A DNA stretch of 64,000 nucleotides from JAVVEW01 sp032251045 (GCA_032251045.1 JAVVEW010000001.1:1-64000); one strand, 5' to 3'. Positions 1 through 11,279 are shown, numbered from the stretch's first letter. Program-made: numbers and translations. The notes: generated by a model from the letters alone, not told the origin.

Positions 1-1
1 G

Positions 2-244
2 CCCTCGACCAACGTGTTCGATGCCCAAGATCAAGCCTACAAAGACCAGGTTCTGCCGCCTGGCGTGAAAAAGCGCCTGGTCGTTGAAGCCGGTGTCACC
101 GATAGCTGGTGGCGTTATGCCGGCAGCGAAGGCAACGTGTTCGGGCTTGACCGCTTCGGCGAATCCGCTCCGGCAAAACACCTGTTCCAGGAGTTCGGCT
201 TTACTGCCGACAATGTCGCTAAGCTGACTCGCGAGCTGTTGTAA
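2..244 (+). CDS. tkt: Transketolase, C-terminal fragment
   Basis: Only the last 80 or so codons are in the window; the gene enters from the left edge and the frame is open from base 2. The visible part reads PSTNVFDAQD, then KRLVVEAGV and GLDRFGESAPA, and ends with a short helix-rich tail. This is the C-terminal domain of transketolase, the thiamine-diphosphate enzyme that moves two-carbon units between sugar phosphates. The FGESAPA segment is typical of bacterial transketolases. It is followed by a rho-independent terminator, so it ends its transcript. Transaldolase and aldolase lie just downstream, which fits carbon rearrangement in the pentose phosphate or ribulose monophosphate cycle. The catalytic domains are outside the window. 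Confidence 0.93.
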   Translation, partial: PSTNVFDAQDQAYKDQVLPPGVKKRLVVEAGVTDSWWRYAGSEGNVFGLDRFGESAPAKHLFQEFGFTADNVAKLTRELL

Positions 245-264
245 GCGGCGTATAATGACCATGC

Positions 265-297
265 AGCCCGACGCATCTCAGAGTCGTCGGGCTTTTA
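265..297 (+). terminator. Rho-independent terminator after transketolase
   Basis: A perfect 9 bp stem (agcccgacg at 265-273 pairing with cgtcgggct at 285-293) with an 11-base loop runs into a short T tract at 293-296. It lies 20 bases after the transketolase stop codon. Confidence 0.85.
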
Positions 298-334
298 AGG
301 GCTTTCATAAATGACAAAGAGGGTAACTGTGAAC

Positions 335-1000
335 ATGAAAACAATTATTTTTTCATTATTCGCGGTCGCTGTGGCTTCAGGTTCTGCCGTAATGGCGGAA
401 GCAAAATATCCAGCGTCCGATTTTCAACCAAAGGTGCAATACCGAGACGATAGCTACAGCAATCAAGCTCAGGATGTAGCCAATGATGCAGACTATCCGG
501 CAACCAATTTCAAGCCAACCGTCGTCTACAAAGATGATAGTTACCAACATAAAGGCCCGGAAGCTGCTGCTGGCAAGGTGAAGAAAAGTACGTCGCCGGT
601 TGAAGCATCAGGCAAAGTTCGCGATAGTTTACCCGCGACCACCACATCGAGTGTGAGCAACCAAAAAGAACAAGACTCATCAAGCAATTTGTTATTGATT
701 ATTCTTGTGATTGCGGGTATTGCTGTGTTCTTGTTCCGTAAACAAAGCGGTGGTAAAGTCAGCGCCGGCCAGCCAGCCTATCAGCGTGCGGCAGCGGCTG
801 CCGTGCCTAAAAGCATTACCCGGGTGGATGAATATCTGCGTCGTCGTGATGGTGAACCAGCGACAAGGGTAGCGCAATATCTGGAGCGCAAAGCTGATGA
901 TGTGAAGGTCAGCGCACAAACCACTGTGGAAAAATATCTGGACAAAAAAGCTGAAGCGACTGAAACCGGCGTTGCTAAATACCTGCGCCGTAAAAGCTGA
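335..1000 (+). CDS. Unrecognised exported single-pass membrane protein with N- and C-terminal repeats
   Basis: About 221 residues if it starts at ATG 335, which gives a clean signal peptide (MKTIIFSLFAVAVASGSAVMAEA); AGAGGG at 318-323 is the likely ribosome site. GTG 329 and ATG 311 are other in-frame starts. I do not recognise the family. Three things are visible. First, two copies of a 17-residue motif of the form YPA(S/T)xFxPxVxYxDDSY at about residues 25-41 and 54-70. Second, a hydrophobic segment around residues 120-138 followed by positive residues (FLFRKQ). Third, four C-terminal repeats of the form VxxYLxRK (VDEYLRRR, VAQYLERK, VEKYLDKK, VAKYLRRK). The predicted layout is a short periplasmic part, one membrane span and a basic cytoplasmic tail. 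It lies between transketolase and transaldolase and has its own start region after a terminator. Function unknown. Confidence 0.8.
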   Translation: MKTIIFSLFAVAVASGSAVMAEAKYPASDFQPKVQYRDDSYSNQAQDVANDADYPATNFKPTVVYKDDSYQHKGPEAAAGKVKKSTSPVEASGKVRDSLPATTTSSVSNQKEQDSSSNLLLIILVIAGIAVFLFRKQSGGKVSAGQPAYQRAAAAAVPKSITRVDEYLRRRDGEPATRVAQYLERKADDVKVSAQTTVEKYLDKKAEATETGVAKYLRRKS

Positions 1001-1276
1001 ATTGACCCATTGCATAAGCTCGACCTTAGAGAGCAGATGCTTGGACTTTCCCGCTCGCATGATGGGTGGGGCTTCTTGACATCGATGACTCTGCGGTTGA
1101 ACTTGCTGGCGCAAAGGGTGTCCTTATCGTTGTCGGGGCTGACAACACGCTTGCCGCTTTTGTGTATTCACAAACAGCGGCAAGTTGCTTTTGGTCAAGG
1201 CAAATCCATAAAAGGATGTTGCTGAATACTGGCCAAACAGATCTGAATTTTAATCGCACTATTTTGAAGGTGAATA

Positions 1277-2260
1277 ATGGCTAATTTATTAGAGCAGTTG
1301 CGTGAATATACCGTGGTCGTTGCCGATACCGGTGACTTGCAAGCTATCGAGAAATACAAGCCGCAAGATGCAACCACTAATCCCAGCCTGATTACTGCGG
1401 CTGCGCAAATGCCGCAATATCAGGGTATTGTTGACGATACGCTGAAAAGTGCCAGAGAGACTTTGGGGGCGAGCGCAACGCCTGAGCAAGTGGCTAACCT
1501 GGCATTCGATCGCCTCGCCGTGTCTTTCGGTCTGAAAATTCTGGATATTATTCCAGGACGTGTTTCAACCGAAGTAGATGCCAGGCTGTCTTACGATACC
1601 GAAGCCACCGTTGCCAAGGCGCACGAAATTATCGCCCAATATGAAGCCGCTGGCGTGTCTAAAGAGCGTGTTCTGATCAAAATTGCGGCCACTTGGGAAG
1701 GCATTAAAGCTGCGGAAATCGTTGAGAAAGAAGGTATTCATTGTAACCTGACGCTGTTGTTTGGCTTGCATCAGGCGATTGCTTGCGCCGAAGCCGGCGT
1801 GCAGCTGATTTCGCCGTTTGTCGGTCGGATTCTGGATTGGTACAAAAAAGACACCGGTCGCGATTCTTACCCTCAGGCGGAAGACCCAGGCGTTTTGTCC
1901 GTGACTCAGGTTTATAACTACTACAAGAAGTTCGGTTATAAAACGGAAGTGATGGGTGCCAGCTTCCGTAATATTGGCGAAATTATCGAACTGGCGGGTA
2001 GTGATTTATTGACCATTTCGCCTGCCTTATTGGGGGAATTGCAAACCACGGAAGGTCAATTGGAGCGCAAGCTGGATCCAGCTAAAGCCGCCTCCCAGGA
2101 GATCGAAAAGATCACGGTTGATAAAGACACCTTTGAGCGTATGCATGCCGAGAATCGCATGGCGACTGATAAACTGAAAGAAGGTATCGACGGTTTCACC
2201 AAAGCTTTGGTGACACTTGAAGAATTGCTGGCTAACCGTTTGAAAGAATTGGAAGCCTGA
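1277..2260 (+). CDS. tal: Transaldolase
   Basis: A 327-residue cytoplasmic enzyme that moves a dihydroxyacetone unit between sugar phosphates (sedoheptulose 7-phosphate plus glyceraldehyde 3-phosphate to erythrose 4-phosphate plus fructose 6-phosphate). The N-terminal DATTNPSLI segment and the [11 protein letters not shown] segment, which holds the Schiff-base lysine at about residue 135, are hallmarks of the classical TalB-type subfamily. Length matches that group (about 317 residues in E. coli), not the short archaeal/Firmicute form. GAAGG about 9 bases before ATG 1277 is a suitable ribosome site. A strong terminator follows at 2285. With the neighbouring transketolase and aldolase it can supply the regeneration branch of the ribulose monophosphate cycle; that pathway link is inferred from context. 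Confidence 0.96.
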   Translation: MANLLEQLREYTVVVADTGDLQAIEKYKPQDATTNPSLITAAAQMPQYQGIVDDTLKSARETLGASATPEQVANLAFDRLAVSFGLKILDIIPGRVSTEVDARLSYDTEATVAKAHEIIAQYEAAGVSKERVLIKIAATWEGIKAAEIVEKEGIHCNLTLLFGLHQAIACAEAGVQLISPFVGRILDWYKKDTGRDSYPQAEDPGVLSVTQVYNYYKKFGYKTEVMGASFRNIGEIIELAGSDLLTISPALLGELQTTEGQLERKLDPAKAASQEIEKITVDKDTFERMHAENRMATDKLKEGIDGFTKALVTLEELLANRLKELEA

Positions 2261-2284
2261 GCGTTGACTCCTTGACGGTACAAC

Positions 2285-2317
2285 AAGGGCGCGTCGTGAA
2301 CTGGCGCGCCCTTTTTT
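2285..2317 (+). terminator. Rho-independent terminator after transaldolase
   Basis: The stem gggcgcg (2287-2293) pairs with cgcgccc (2305-2311), extended by an AA/TT pair on each side, and ends in six T residues (2312-2317). It separates tal from fba. Confidence 0.88.
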
Positions 2318-2346
2318 GTGTTTTTAATTTGCTGGAGAGAAAGATT

Positions 2347-3426
2347 ATGAGTGATCGTATTTCAGATATTGTTAAGCCTGGTGTTATTACCGGCGATGAT
2401 GTACAAAAAGTTTTTGCTTTGTGCAAAAAAAACAAATTTGCCTTGCCGGCTGTGAACGTTGTCAGCACTGATGTCGCCAATGCTGTTCTGGAGGCGGCGG
2501 CGAAAGCCAAGTCTGCTGTCATTATTCAAACATCGAATGGTGGTGCCGGTTTTTTTGCCGGTAAAGGCCTGAAGCTGGATGGTCAGCAATGCCAGGTGTT
2601 AGGTGGCATTTCTGCGGCCAAGCATGTGCATAATGTCGCCGAATCTTATGGCGTGCCGGTTATTTTGCATACTGACCATGCCGCAAAGAAATTGCTGCCC
2701 TGGATTGACGGTTTGCTGGATGCCGGCGAAGCTCATTTTGAGGCTACCGGCAAGCCATTGTTCAGCTCACACATGCTGGATTTATCCGAGGAAAGCCTGG
2801 AAGAGAATATCGAAATCTGCGGCCAGTACTTACAGCGTATGAGCAAAATGGACATGACCCTGGAAATTGAGCTGGGTTGCACGGGCGGTGAGGAGGATGG
2901 TGTCGATAACAGTCATATGGATAACTCCATGCTGTACACTCAGCCGGAAGATGTGGCTTATGCTTATGAGCAACTGAGCAAAATCAGCCACAGGTTCACG
3001 ATTGCCGCTTCATTTGGCAACGTGCATGGCGTGTACAAGCCCGGTAATGTGGTGTTGACGCCAAAAATTCTGCTCAACTCGCAAAAATTTGTATCCGAGA
3101 AGTTCGGCGTGCCAGAAAACACCCTCAACTTTGTGTTCCACGGTGGTTCCGGTTCTTCGCCTGCCGAGATTGAGGAATCGATCAGTTATGGCGTGATCAA
3201 AATGAACATCGACACCGATACCCAATGGGCAACCTGGGAAGGTATTTTGAATTATTACAAAGCCAACGAAGGCTATCTGCAAGGGCAGATTGGCAACCCG
3301 GATGGTGCTGATAGCCCAAATAAAAAATACTATGACCCAAGGGTTTGGTTACGCAAAGGTCAAGAATCGATGGTACAGCGTCTGTTGCAAACTTTTGATG
3401 ATTTGAACGCAACGAATACGCTGTAA
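2347..3426 (+). CDS. fba: Class II fructose-bisphosphate aldolase
   Basis: Zinc-dependent aldolase that joins or splits dihydroxyacetone phosphate and glyceraldehyde 3-phosphate. ATG 2347 is chosen because GGAGAG sits just upstream and the product is then exactly 359 residues, the same as E. coli FbaA; an upstream in-frame start would run through the tal terminator. The zinc-site motif HTDHAAKK is at about residues 108-115. ELGCTGGEEDGV, SFGNVHGVYKPGNV and VFHGGSGSS follow in the family order. It is separated from tal by the terminator, so it probably has its own promoter in the short gap or is expressed by read-through. Its role could be glycolytic, gluconeogenic or in formaldehyde assimilation. 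Confidence 0.97.
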   Translation: MSDRISDIVKPGVITGDDVQKVFALCKKNKFALPAVNVVSTDVANAVLEAAAKAKSAVIIQTSNGGAGFFAGKGLKLDGQQCQVLGGISAAKHVHNVAESYGVPVILHTDHAAKKLLPWIDGLLDAGEAHFEATGKPLFSSHMLDLSEESLEENIEICGQYLQRMSKMDMTLEIELGCTGGEEDGVDNSHMDNSMLYTQPEDVAYAYEQLSKISHRFTIAASFGNVHGVYKPGNVVLTPKILLNSQKFVSEKFGVPENTLNFVFHGGSGSSPAEIEESISYGVIKMNIDTDTQWATWEGILNYYKANEGYLQGQIGNPDGADSPNKKYYDPRVWLRKGQESMVQRLLQTFDDLNATNTL

Positions 3427-3764
3427 CAAAGATCGTTTCAGCCTCCTTGTTTTGTCAAGGAAGCGGATGGTGTTATATTCAAGCCTTGCGTCGCTTGTTT
3501 CCAGGTGGCGCAAGGTTTGATAGCTTTTAGCCGAGGTTATATGCTCTTTGCGAGTCAAATTCGGCGCAAAAATGCCCGTCAAAGGATGCCGTCCATTAAG
3601 GCTTTATGGCCCTGTCCATGCTGTCAAAGCCTTTGCCGAACACCCCGGCACCCAAAACAATGCCGTTTTTGAACTACGATCGGTTCAATAACAGCAAACC
3701 CAGAAATATTGCACTACATACGCCTCTAATAGCCACATCTGTTCACTCAAAACCTGAGGATGCC

Positions 3765-4820
3765 ATGGCCACTTTCCCACAGCTATTGATTGTTGATGAT
3801 GTTGCTGACAACATCAAAATTGCCATGAACATGCTCAAAGAAGGCGGTTATGACTTGTCCTTTGCCTTAAATGGTGAGCAAGCCTTGTCGCTGATAGCTC
3901 AGGAACCTCAGCGTTTTGATCTGATTCTGCTGGACATCATGATGCCGGGTTTGTCAGGTTATGACGTTTGTAAAGCCCTGAAAGCTAACCCGGATTACCG
4001 GGATATTCCCATTATTTTTCTGACCGCCAGAGCCGATATCGATTCCATTGACGAGGGTTTTGCCTCGGGGGCGGTGGACTATCTCACCAAACCGTTTCAT
4101 GCCGAAGAGTTGTTGGCGCGGGTGCAAACGCATTTACAGTTGTACCAGGCGCGCCAATTACTACAGCAGCACAACCTGTCCCTACGCAGCGAGCTGCGTT
4201 TTCAAAAGCAACGCTTACTGACCGAGCTGGAAAGTGAACAACGCGAAATGATTTGTTTATTGACCGAGCTGATGGAATCAACCTCCGACGAGACGGGCAA
4301 ACATATTCGTCGTGTTGCAGAATTGAGTCGTTTATTTGCCCGTTATTATTCTGCGCTCAGTGAAGATGATGCCGAGGTGCTCTACCATGCCTCACCCATG
4401 CATGACATAGGCAAAATGACCATTCCGCAGGCTATTTTGCATAAACCTGGCGCATTAACGGAGGCGGAAATGCACATCATGCGTCAGCATACCACCAATG
4501 CCTATCACTTATTGCGTCACTCGCAGCGACGTTTGATGAAGGCTGCTGCGATTATTGCCCATGAACACCATGAGAAATTTGATGGCAGTGGCTACCCGCG
4601 TGGTCTTAAAGGTAACGACATTCATATTTACGGTCGTATCGTTGCGTTAGTCGATGTCTTGGATGCGTTAACGCATCGTCGCTGTTATAAAAAGCCCTGG
4701 CCACTAGAGGACGCCCTGGATTTGATCCGAGAGCAGCAGGGTAAGCATTTCGATCCTGAACTGGTTGCGATTTTGTTTGATCATCTGGATTCATTCAGGG
4801 CGATTTTAGAGACGGCATGA
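3765..4820 (+). CDS. Response regulator with HD-GYP phosphodiesterase domain
   Basis: 351 residues from ATG 3765, chosen because TGAGGA sits 6 bases upstream and the receiver domain starts at once (MATFPQLLIVDD); the frame is open further upstream to 3606 but that part has no domain character. The receiver domain spans about residues 6-122 with the phosphoacceptor D57 (LILLDIMMP). A short linker leads to an HD-GYP domain (about 150-350) with H213-D214 in MHDIGK, then HEHHEKFDGSGYPRGL. HD-GYP domains hydrolyse cyclic di-GMP, so phosphorylation probably controls that activity. The stop codon overlaps the start of the hybrid kinase by 4 bases, so the two form a two-component pair. The 338 bases before it (3427-3764) hold no gene that I can support. 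Confidence 0.92.
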   Translation: MATFPQLLIVDDVADNIKIAMNMLKEGGYDLSFALNGEQALSLIAQEPQRFDLILLDIMMPGLSGYDVCKALKANPDYRDIPIIFLTARADIDSIDEGFASGAVDYLTKPFHAEELLARVQTHLQLYQARQLLQQHNLSLRSELRFQKQRLLTELESEQREMICLLTELMESTSDETGKHIRRVAELSRLFARYYSALSEDDAEVLYHASPMHDIGKMTIPQAILHKPGALTEAEMHIMRQHTTNAYHLLRHSQRRLMKAAAIIAHEHHEKFDGSGYPRGLKGNDIHIYGRIVALVDVLDALTHRRCYKKPWPLEDALDLIREQQGKHFDPELVAILFDHLDSFRAILETA

Positions 4821-7800
4821 GCAGGATGCGATTAGGGTTATATTGGGCGTGCTGGATATGGCTGGTGATAGCCTTACCCGTATCGGCTCAAGTTGTCCTA
4901 AGTCCTGAACAAAAAGCCTGGCTAAGCGCGCATCCGGTGGTGACCGTAGGTGGCTCGCCCGATTGGACGCCTTTTAATTTTGTCGATGAACAGGGTCGTC
5001 ACCAAGGCATTGCGCATGATTATTTGCAGTTGGTCGAACAAAAAACCGGGCTTCGCTTCCAGTATCAGATAGACCTTTGGTCACATAATCTGGCCAAGCT
5101 TAACACTGGTCAAATCGATGTTTTGCCTGCGGTCTATCACACCCCGAAACGGGCGCAAGCGTTTTACCTGTCCTCATCGTATTTTGAGATGCTCGATTAT
5201 TTCTTTGCCCATGAGGATGTCGTTTTACACAGTTGGGCCGACCTTGCCGGTAAACGTGTTGCGATACCGGAAGGCTATGCCCATATCGAGCGCTTAAAAC
5301 AGCATTTTCCCGATTTAGTTCTGGTGGTAACACCGAGTTTCAGCCAAGCCATCGATGCAGTGCTGGAGGGGCGGGCGGATGTGGTGTATGACAATTACGC
5401 CTCCTTGATTTATACCTTGCGTAAATTGGCGGTAACCACGCTGGTGCCATTTCGTTCCACACAGCATCTGGGTAATAACCATTTGCATATTGCCAGTCGC
5501 AAGAATGCACCGCACCTGGCGGCGATTATTGAGGCAGGGCTGCGGGCAATCACGCCGGAAGAACGGCAAGTTATTTATCACAAGTGGCTGGGCCAAAATA
5601 CCCGGAGCTTGCTGTTCAATCCGGCACAACAAAAATGGTTGAATGAACATAAAGTGATTCGCTATGGCGCGGAACGCGACTGGGCACCTTATGATTTCGT
5701 CGATGAAAAGGGATTGCATCAAGGGGTGGCGCGGGATTTTTTGCTGAAAATCTCAGCCCTGACTGGACTGAAATTTGAGCCGGTGATTGATGATTGGCAC
5801 ACGTTATTGACACTGGCAAAACAAGGTCAGATTGATTTATTGCCCGCGCTGTATTATTCGCCGGAGCGGGCGGAACACCTGCATTTCACGCAAGCCTATC
5901 AGTATTTACTGGATTATTTCTTTTTACATGACCAGGTTAACGCACAATCGTTAGAGGATTTATCTGGAAAAACGCTGACCATTCCAGAAGATTATGAGCA
6001 GATTGCGTTGTTAGCTCGGGATTATCCGGATATTCAGCTTAAGCCTGCGGCCAATTTACAGCAGGCGTTGACCTGGGTGCAGGAACGTCAGGCGGATGGG
6101 CTGGTTGAGTCTTATTCGGTGCTCAGTCATATGTTGAAAGAACAGGATATTCGCGTCATTAAGCCGTTCAAGGCGCTACCGCCGTTGCAGCCGCGGGCGT
6201 TGCGCATGGCGGCTTTTGATTCTGAACTGGCGGTGATTGTCGATCAGGCGCTTAGTGTCATTGCGGATATCGATAAACAGGCCATTGCCAACAAATGGCT
6301 CGATATCGCCACTTTACCGATGTTGACTTTATCCCGTGCGCAACGGCAATGGCTAAATCAGCATCCTGTCTTAACTTATCAGGCGCATACCAATTGGTTA
6401 CCCTATGAGGGCTTGAACGAGCAGCAACAGCTGGTCGGCATGATGGCTGATTATTGGCGCTTGCTGCAAGAGATTCTGCCCATTAAGGTCGAAGTCAAGG
6501 CCCTGCCCGAGACGGGTATAGCAGACTCTCCGGCGGCTTTGCGTCTGTCCCATCGTGTTGCTGACAACATAGCCGAACCGCATAGTCAGGTGCTGTTTTC
6601 CAGTCCGTTGGTGATCATCATGCGCGATCAGCAGGCCTATGTCGATGAGCCGGCGCAACTGGAAGGGATGCGTCTTGCCGTCATTGAGGGCATGGGTTAT
6701 ACCCCGGCCTTGGCGCGGCGTTATCCCATGTTAACGTTCATGCCGCTGGCCTCTGTTGATGAGGCTTTAAGTCAGCTGGCCATTGGCAAAATCGACGCCG
6801 TATTTTGCTCGTTAGCGCATGGCAGCTATCACATTGCCCGGTCAGGTATCAGCCATGTTCGCATTGTCGGTAAAACGGATATCGATGCTGAGTTGGCATT
6901 GACAATGCCTGTGGAACTGGCGCCATGGGTGACCCTCATCAATCAGGCATTGAGTGTGATCGATCCGGCTGACATTCGTTCCTTGCAGGCGCGTTGGGGC
7001 GCGCCGCAATTCATGACACGTACTGATTACACATGGCTGATTCGCGGCGGGCTGGTGTTTAGTGTGGTCGCGCTATTGATGTATTACTGGATTTGGCGGT
7101 TGCGTCGTGAAATCAGGCAGCGCAAACAAAGTCAGGCGCAGTTAAAGGCGCTGAATCAACGCTTTCAGCTCGCGGTTGAGGCTTTGTCGCTGGGTGTTTT
7201 CGAATGGGTCTACCCCTATCAGGTAGCTAACAAGTCACAGTTTCAGGGGAATCGTCATATGTATGCCATATATGGCATCACACCGACCACGCAACTCTCC
7301 TGGCGTACCTGGTTTACCCGTATTCAACCTGCGTATCGTAAAAAAGTCCTGGAGCGTTTGCGGCAACTGACCAGGCTGGGCGATCAGGCGCGGATTGAAT
7401 TTACCATTAACCGGAGTGATGGAACTGAACGCCATATTCTCGCAGGTGTGATTCTCGATGAAAATGCTGCCGGGCAGCGTAAAGTGGTGGGGATCAATTG
7501 GGATGTGACTTCACTTAAGAGAACCGAGGCCGCGTTACGCCAGGCTAAGCAGCAGGCCGAGGCAGCCAGTTACGCCAAGTCCGAGTTTTTGGCCAATATG
7601 AGCCATGAGATTCGCACGCCGATGAATGCGATTTTAGGCTTCACTGAATTGCTCAGACATCGCGTGGACGACCCTGTGTTGCAAGGTTTTGTCACCACCA
7701 TTGCTAATGCTGGCAAAGGGCTGTTGGCGCTGATCAACGATATCCTTGATTTATCCAAAATTGAAGCCGGAAAATTGGTCATTGCCACAACATCGGTGGA

Positions 7801-8980
7801 TTTGCATGCTTTGTTTGCAGAATTAAATGCCATTTTTGAATTAAAACTTCAGGAAAAAAGTCTGCGCTTGGAGCTTGCGGTCGATGCTGGTATTCCTCAT
7901 CTTATGCTGGATGAAGTTCGTTTGCGTCAAGTATTGCTTAACCTGATGGGTAATGCGATCAAATTTACCTCGGAAGGGCATATTAAGCTGAGTGCCAGAA
8001 CCGCGTATTTCGACCCTATCATGAGTCATCTGGACTTGTTTATAGATGTTGAGGATACCGGCATGGGCATTTCCACTGACGACCAGCTTAGGATTTTCGA
8101 TGCTTTTGAGCAATCGACCCAGCATGGTGAAGGTGGCACCGGCCTGGGTTTGGCTATCAGTCAGCGCTTGGTCAAACTGATGGATGGGCAATTATCACTG
8201 GTCAGTACGCAAGGCAAGGGGAGTCGCTTTACGGTGCATTTGCAACATGTTTCAGTAGCACCGTTGTCAAGCAAGCGGCGTCAGCCGGAGCGCGAGCTGG
8301 AAGCATGGCAGTTTGCACCAGGACGCTTGTTAGTCGTGGATGACGTGGCCAGTAATCGGCTTTTGCTCAACGCCTTGTTTGATGATAGCCCATTAACGGT
8401 CACCATGGCTGAAAATGGCGAACAAGCACTTGCTCTGGCAAAACAGCAAACGTTTGACCTTATTTTCATGGACTTGCACATGCCGGTGATGAATGGTTAT
8501 CAGGCCGCACGGGAGATTAGGTGTTTTAGCTCCGTGCCGATTATTGCCTTGACGGCTTCGGTGATGCCACATGAGCTTAACAAAGTGAAAGGCGGTGATT
8601 TTGATGATTATTTGCAAAAGCCAGTCAGCAAACATGACTTGTTGACGATTTTGGCCCACTATCTCTCGCATCAAACGCCAGCCGCAGTGGTTGAGGAAGA
8701 GGAGGGCATGGAGGTGTCGCCTGATAATCGGGCCGCGTTACTGGCAGATTGCGCGGCTCTGACATCGTGTTATGAGCAGGCATTGAGTCGTCAAAGTATT
8801 GCCGATGTTGAGCGTTTTTATCAGGACTTATGCGTCTTGATTCAAACCCATGCCTGGCCACCCTTACTTAAGCTTCAACAAGCGTTAGGCCATGCTGTGG
8901 CTGAATTTGACATAGCAGGTATCCAGCAGGCTTTGCAGCATTATCAGCGCCTGATTACCGCGTTAAAAAGCCCGAAATGA
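4817..8980 (+). CDS. BvgS-like hybrid sensor histidine kinase with three periplasmic binding modules
   Basis: 1387 residues. A signal peptide (LGLYWACWIWLVIALPVSAQ) leads to three tandem solute-binding domains of the SBP_bac_3 type at about residues 28-262, 266-500 and 505-740, each opening with a related segment (KAWLSAHPVV, QKWLNEHKVI, RQWLNQHPVL). A membrane span lies at about 745-765, a PAS-like domain at 778-905, and a HisKA domain with the phosphorylated H930 (MSHEIRTP). A HATPase domain follows with NLMGNAIKF and GGTGLGLAIS, then a receiver domain with D1219 (IFMDLHMP). The last 80 or so residues are helical but lack a clear Hpt motif. It starts within the stop of the HD-GYP regulator, so ligand sensing is probably coupled to cyclic di-GMP breakdown. 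The third binding module is the most divergent. Confidence 0.94.
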   Translation: MSRMRLGLYWACWIWLVIALPVSAQVVLSPEQKAWLSAHPVVTVGGSPDWTPFNFVDEQGRHQGIAHDYLQLVEQKTGLRFQYQIDLWSHNLAKLNTGQIDVLPAVYHTPKRAQAFYLSSSYFEMLDYFFAHEDVVLHSWADLAGKRVAIPEGYAHIERLKQHFPDLVLVVTPSFSQAIDAVLEGRADVVYDNYASLIYTLRKLAVTTLVPFRSTQHLGNNHLHIASRKNAPHLAAIIEAGLRAITPEERQVIYHKWLGQNTRSLLFNPAQQKWLNEHKVIRYGAERDWAPYDFVDEKGLHQGVARDFLLKISALTGLKFEPVIDDWHTLLTLAKQGQIDLLPALYYSPERAEHLHFTQAYQYLLDYFFLHDQVNAQSLEDLSGKTLTIPEDYEQIALLARDYPDIQLKPAANLQQALTWVQERQADGLVESYSVLSHMLKEQDIRVIKPFKALPPLQPRALRMAAFDSELAVIVDQALSVIADIDKQAIANKWLDIATLPMLTLSRAQRQWLNQHPVLTYQAHTNWLPYEGLNEQQQLVGMMADYWRLLQEILPIKVEVKALPETGIADSPAALRLSHRVADNIAEPHSQVLFSSPLVIIMRDQQAYVDEPAQLEGMRLAVIEGMGYTPALARRYPMLTFMPLASVDEALSQLAIGKIDAVFCSLAHGSYHIARSGISHVRIVGKTDIDAELALTMPVELAPWVTLINQALSVIDPADIRSLQARWGAPQFMTRTDYTWLIRGGLVFSVVALLMYYWIWRLRREIRQRKQSQAQLKALNQRFQLAVEALSLGVFEWVYPYQVANKSQFQGNRHMYAIYGITPTTQLSWRTWFTRIQPAYRKKVLERLRQLTRLGDQARIEFTINRSDGTERHILAGVILDENAAGQRKVVGINWDVTSLKRTEAALRQAKQQAEAASYAKSEFLANMSHEIRTPMNAILGFTELLRHRVDDPVLQGFVTTIANAGKGLLALINDILDLSKIEAGKLVIATTSVDLHALFAELNAIFELKLQEKSLRLELAVDAGIPHLMLDEVRLRQVLLNLMGNAIKFTSEGHIKLSARTAYFDPIMSHLDLFIDVEDTGMGISTDDQLRIFDAFEQSTQHGEGGTGLGLAISQRLVKLMDGQLSLVSTQGKGSRFTVHLQHVSVAPLSSKRRQPERELEAWQFAPGRLLVVDDVASNRLLLNALFDDSPLTVTMAENGEQALALAKQQTFDLIFMDLHMPVMNGYQAAREIRCFSSVPIIALTASVMPHELNKVKGGDFDDYLQKPVSKHDLLTILAHYLSHQTPAAVVEEEEGMEVSPDNRAALLADCAALTSCYEQALSRQSIADVERFYQDLCVLIQTHAWPPLLKLQQALGHAVAEFDIAGIQQALQHYQRLITALKSPK

Positions 8981-9017
8981 CACTCAAAGCAGGTTAACCA
9001 CGCTGGGCTGTTTGTGT

Positions 9018-9182
9018 GTAGCCGTTCACTGCCTGAAAAAATGCTCTTTGAAAAAGCGGGAAGCCGGTAGCGCAGTCCCATCAAGGATTTTTGCGATAGT
9101 CGCATCGCGAACGATGCGCCTCCTGGCCTCGCACCATGCCATCAATTGACGTATTCTCAGGGTTAACCCCGTGAACTGTGGG
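9018..9182 (-). repeat. Family B MITE-like repeat, copy 1 (reversed)
   Basis: The left end gtagccgttcactgcctgaaaa (shown in two parts: gtagccgttcac, tgcctgaaaa) is the reverse complement of the right end of the copies at 32818 and 40878. The right part, with cagggttaacccc and gtgaac, is the reverse complement of their left end. Length is about 165 bp. Between the ends lies a smaller hairpin (gcgatagtcgcatcgc region). It fills most of the gap between the kinase gene and the groEL terminator. No gene is seen in 8981-9284. Confidence 0.75.
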
Positions 9183-9227
9183 TTGTGTTGCTGGATGTGG
9201 CCGATGACGATAATCACACATAAAAAA

Positions 9228-9260
9228 AGCCCCGAGGGCGTTTGACCCTCGGGGCTTTGG
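9228..9260 (-). terminator. Terminator of groESL (usable from both sides)
   Basis: An 11 bp perfect stem (agccccgaggg at 9228-9238, ccctcggggct at 9246-9256) with a 7-base loop. A run of A on the plus strand to its left gives a U tract for the leftward groEL transcript; a shorter T run lies on the other side. Confidence 0.92.
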
Positions 9261-9284
9261 CTTTAGGCTAGGTCAGCCGGCAGA

Positions 9285-10943
<1,659 letters not shown>

Positions 10944-10988
10944 TTAGATCTTGGTTGATTGGTTAAACAGGTGGATTGGCTTTAAGTC

Positions 10989-11279
10989 TCAGCTCAAGAC
11001 GCCCATGATGTCTTCTTCGCGCATCACGATCAGCTCTTCGCCATCGACTTTGACTTCGGTGCCGGAATATTTACCGAACAGCACTTTGTCGCCAACTTTG
11101 ACATCCAGGGCGCGAACGTCGCCGTTGTCCAGCAGTTTGCCGTTACCGATGGCCAACACTTCACCTTGGCTGGGTTTTTCGGCCGCTGAACCGGGCAGTA
11201 CGATACCGCCTGGGGTGGTGGTTTCTTCTTCCACACGTTTGATAATCACACGATCATGCAAGGGACGGATTTTCATCAA
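10989..11279 (-). CDS. groS: Co-chaperonin GroES (10 kDa)
   Basis: 96 residues, the usual length. It forms the heptameric lid of the GroEL chamber. [14 protein letters not shown] at the N terminus and the mobile-loop segment [19 protein letters not shown] are characteristic. AAGGAG is 5-6 bases before the ATG. It is the first gene of the groESL operon, with a CIRCE element between its start and the promoter. Confidence 0.99.
   Translation of the reverse strand: MMKIRPLHDRVIIKRVEEETTTPGGIVLPGSAAEKPSQGEVLAIGNGKLLDNGDVRALDVKVGDKVLFGKYSGTEVKVDGEELIVMREEDIMGVLS

Noticed and set aside
3436..3470. Possible terminator after fba (tccttg...caagga)
   Set aside because: The stem is short and no T run follows.
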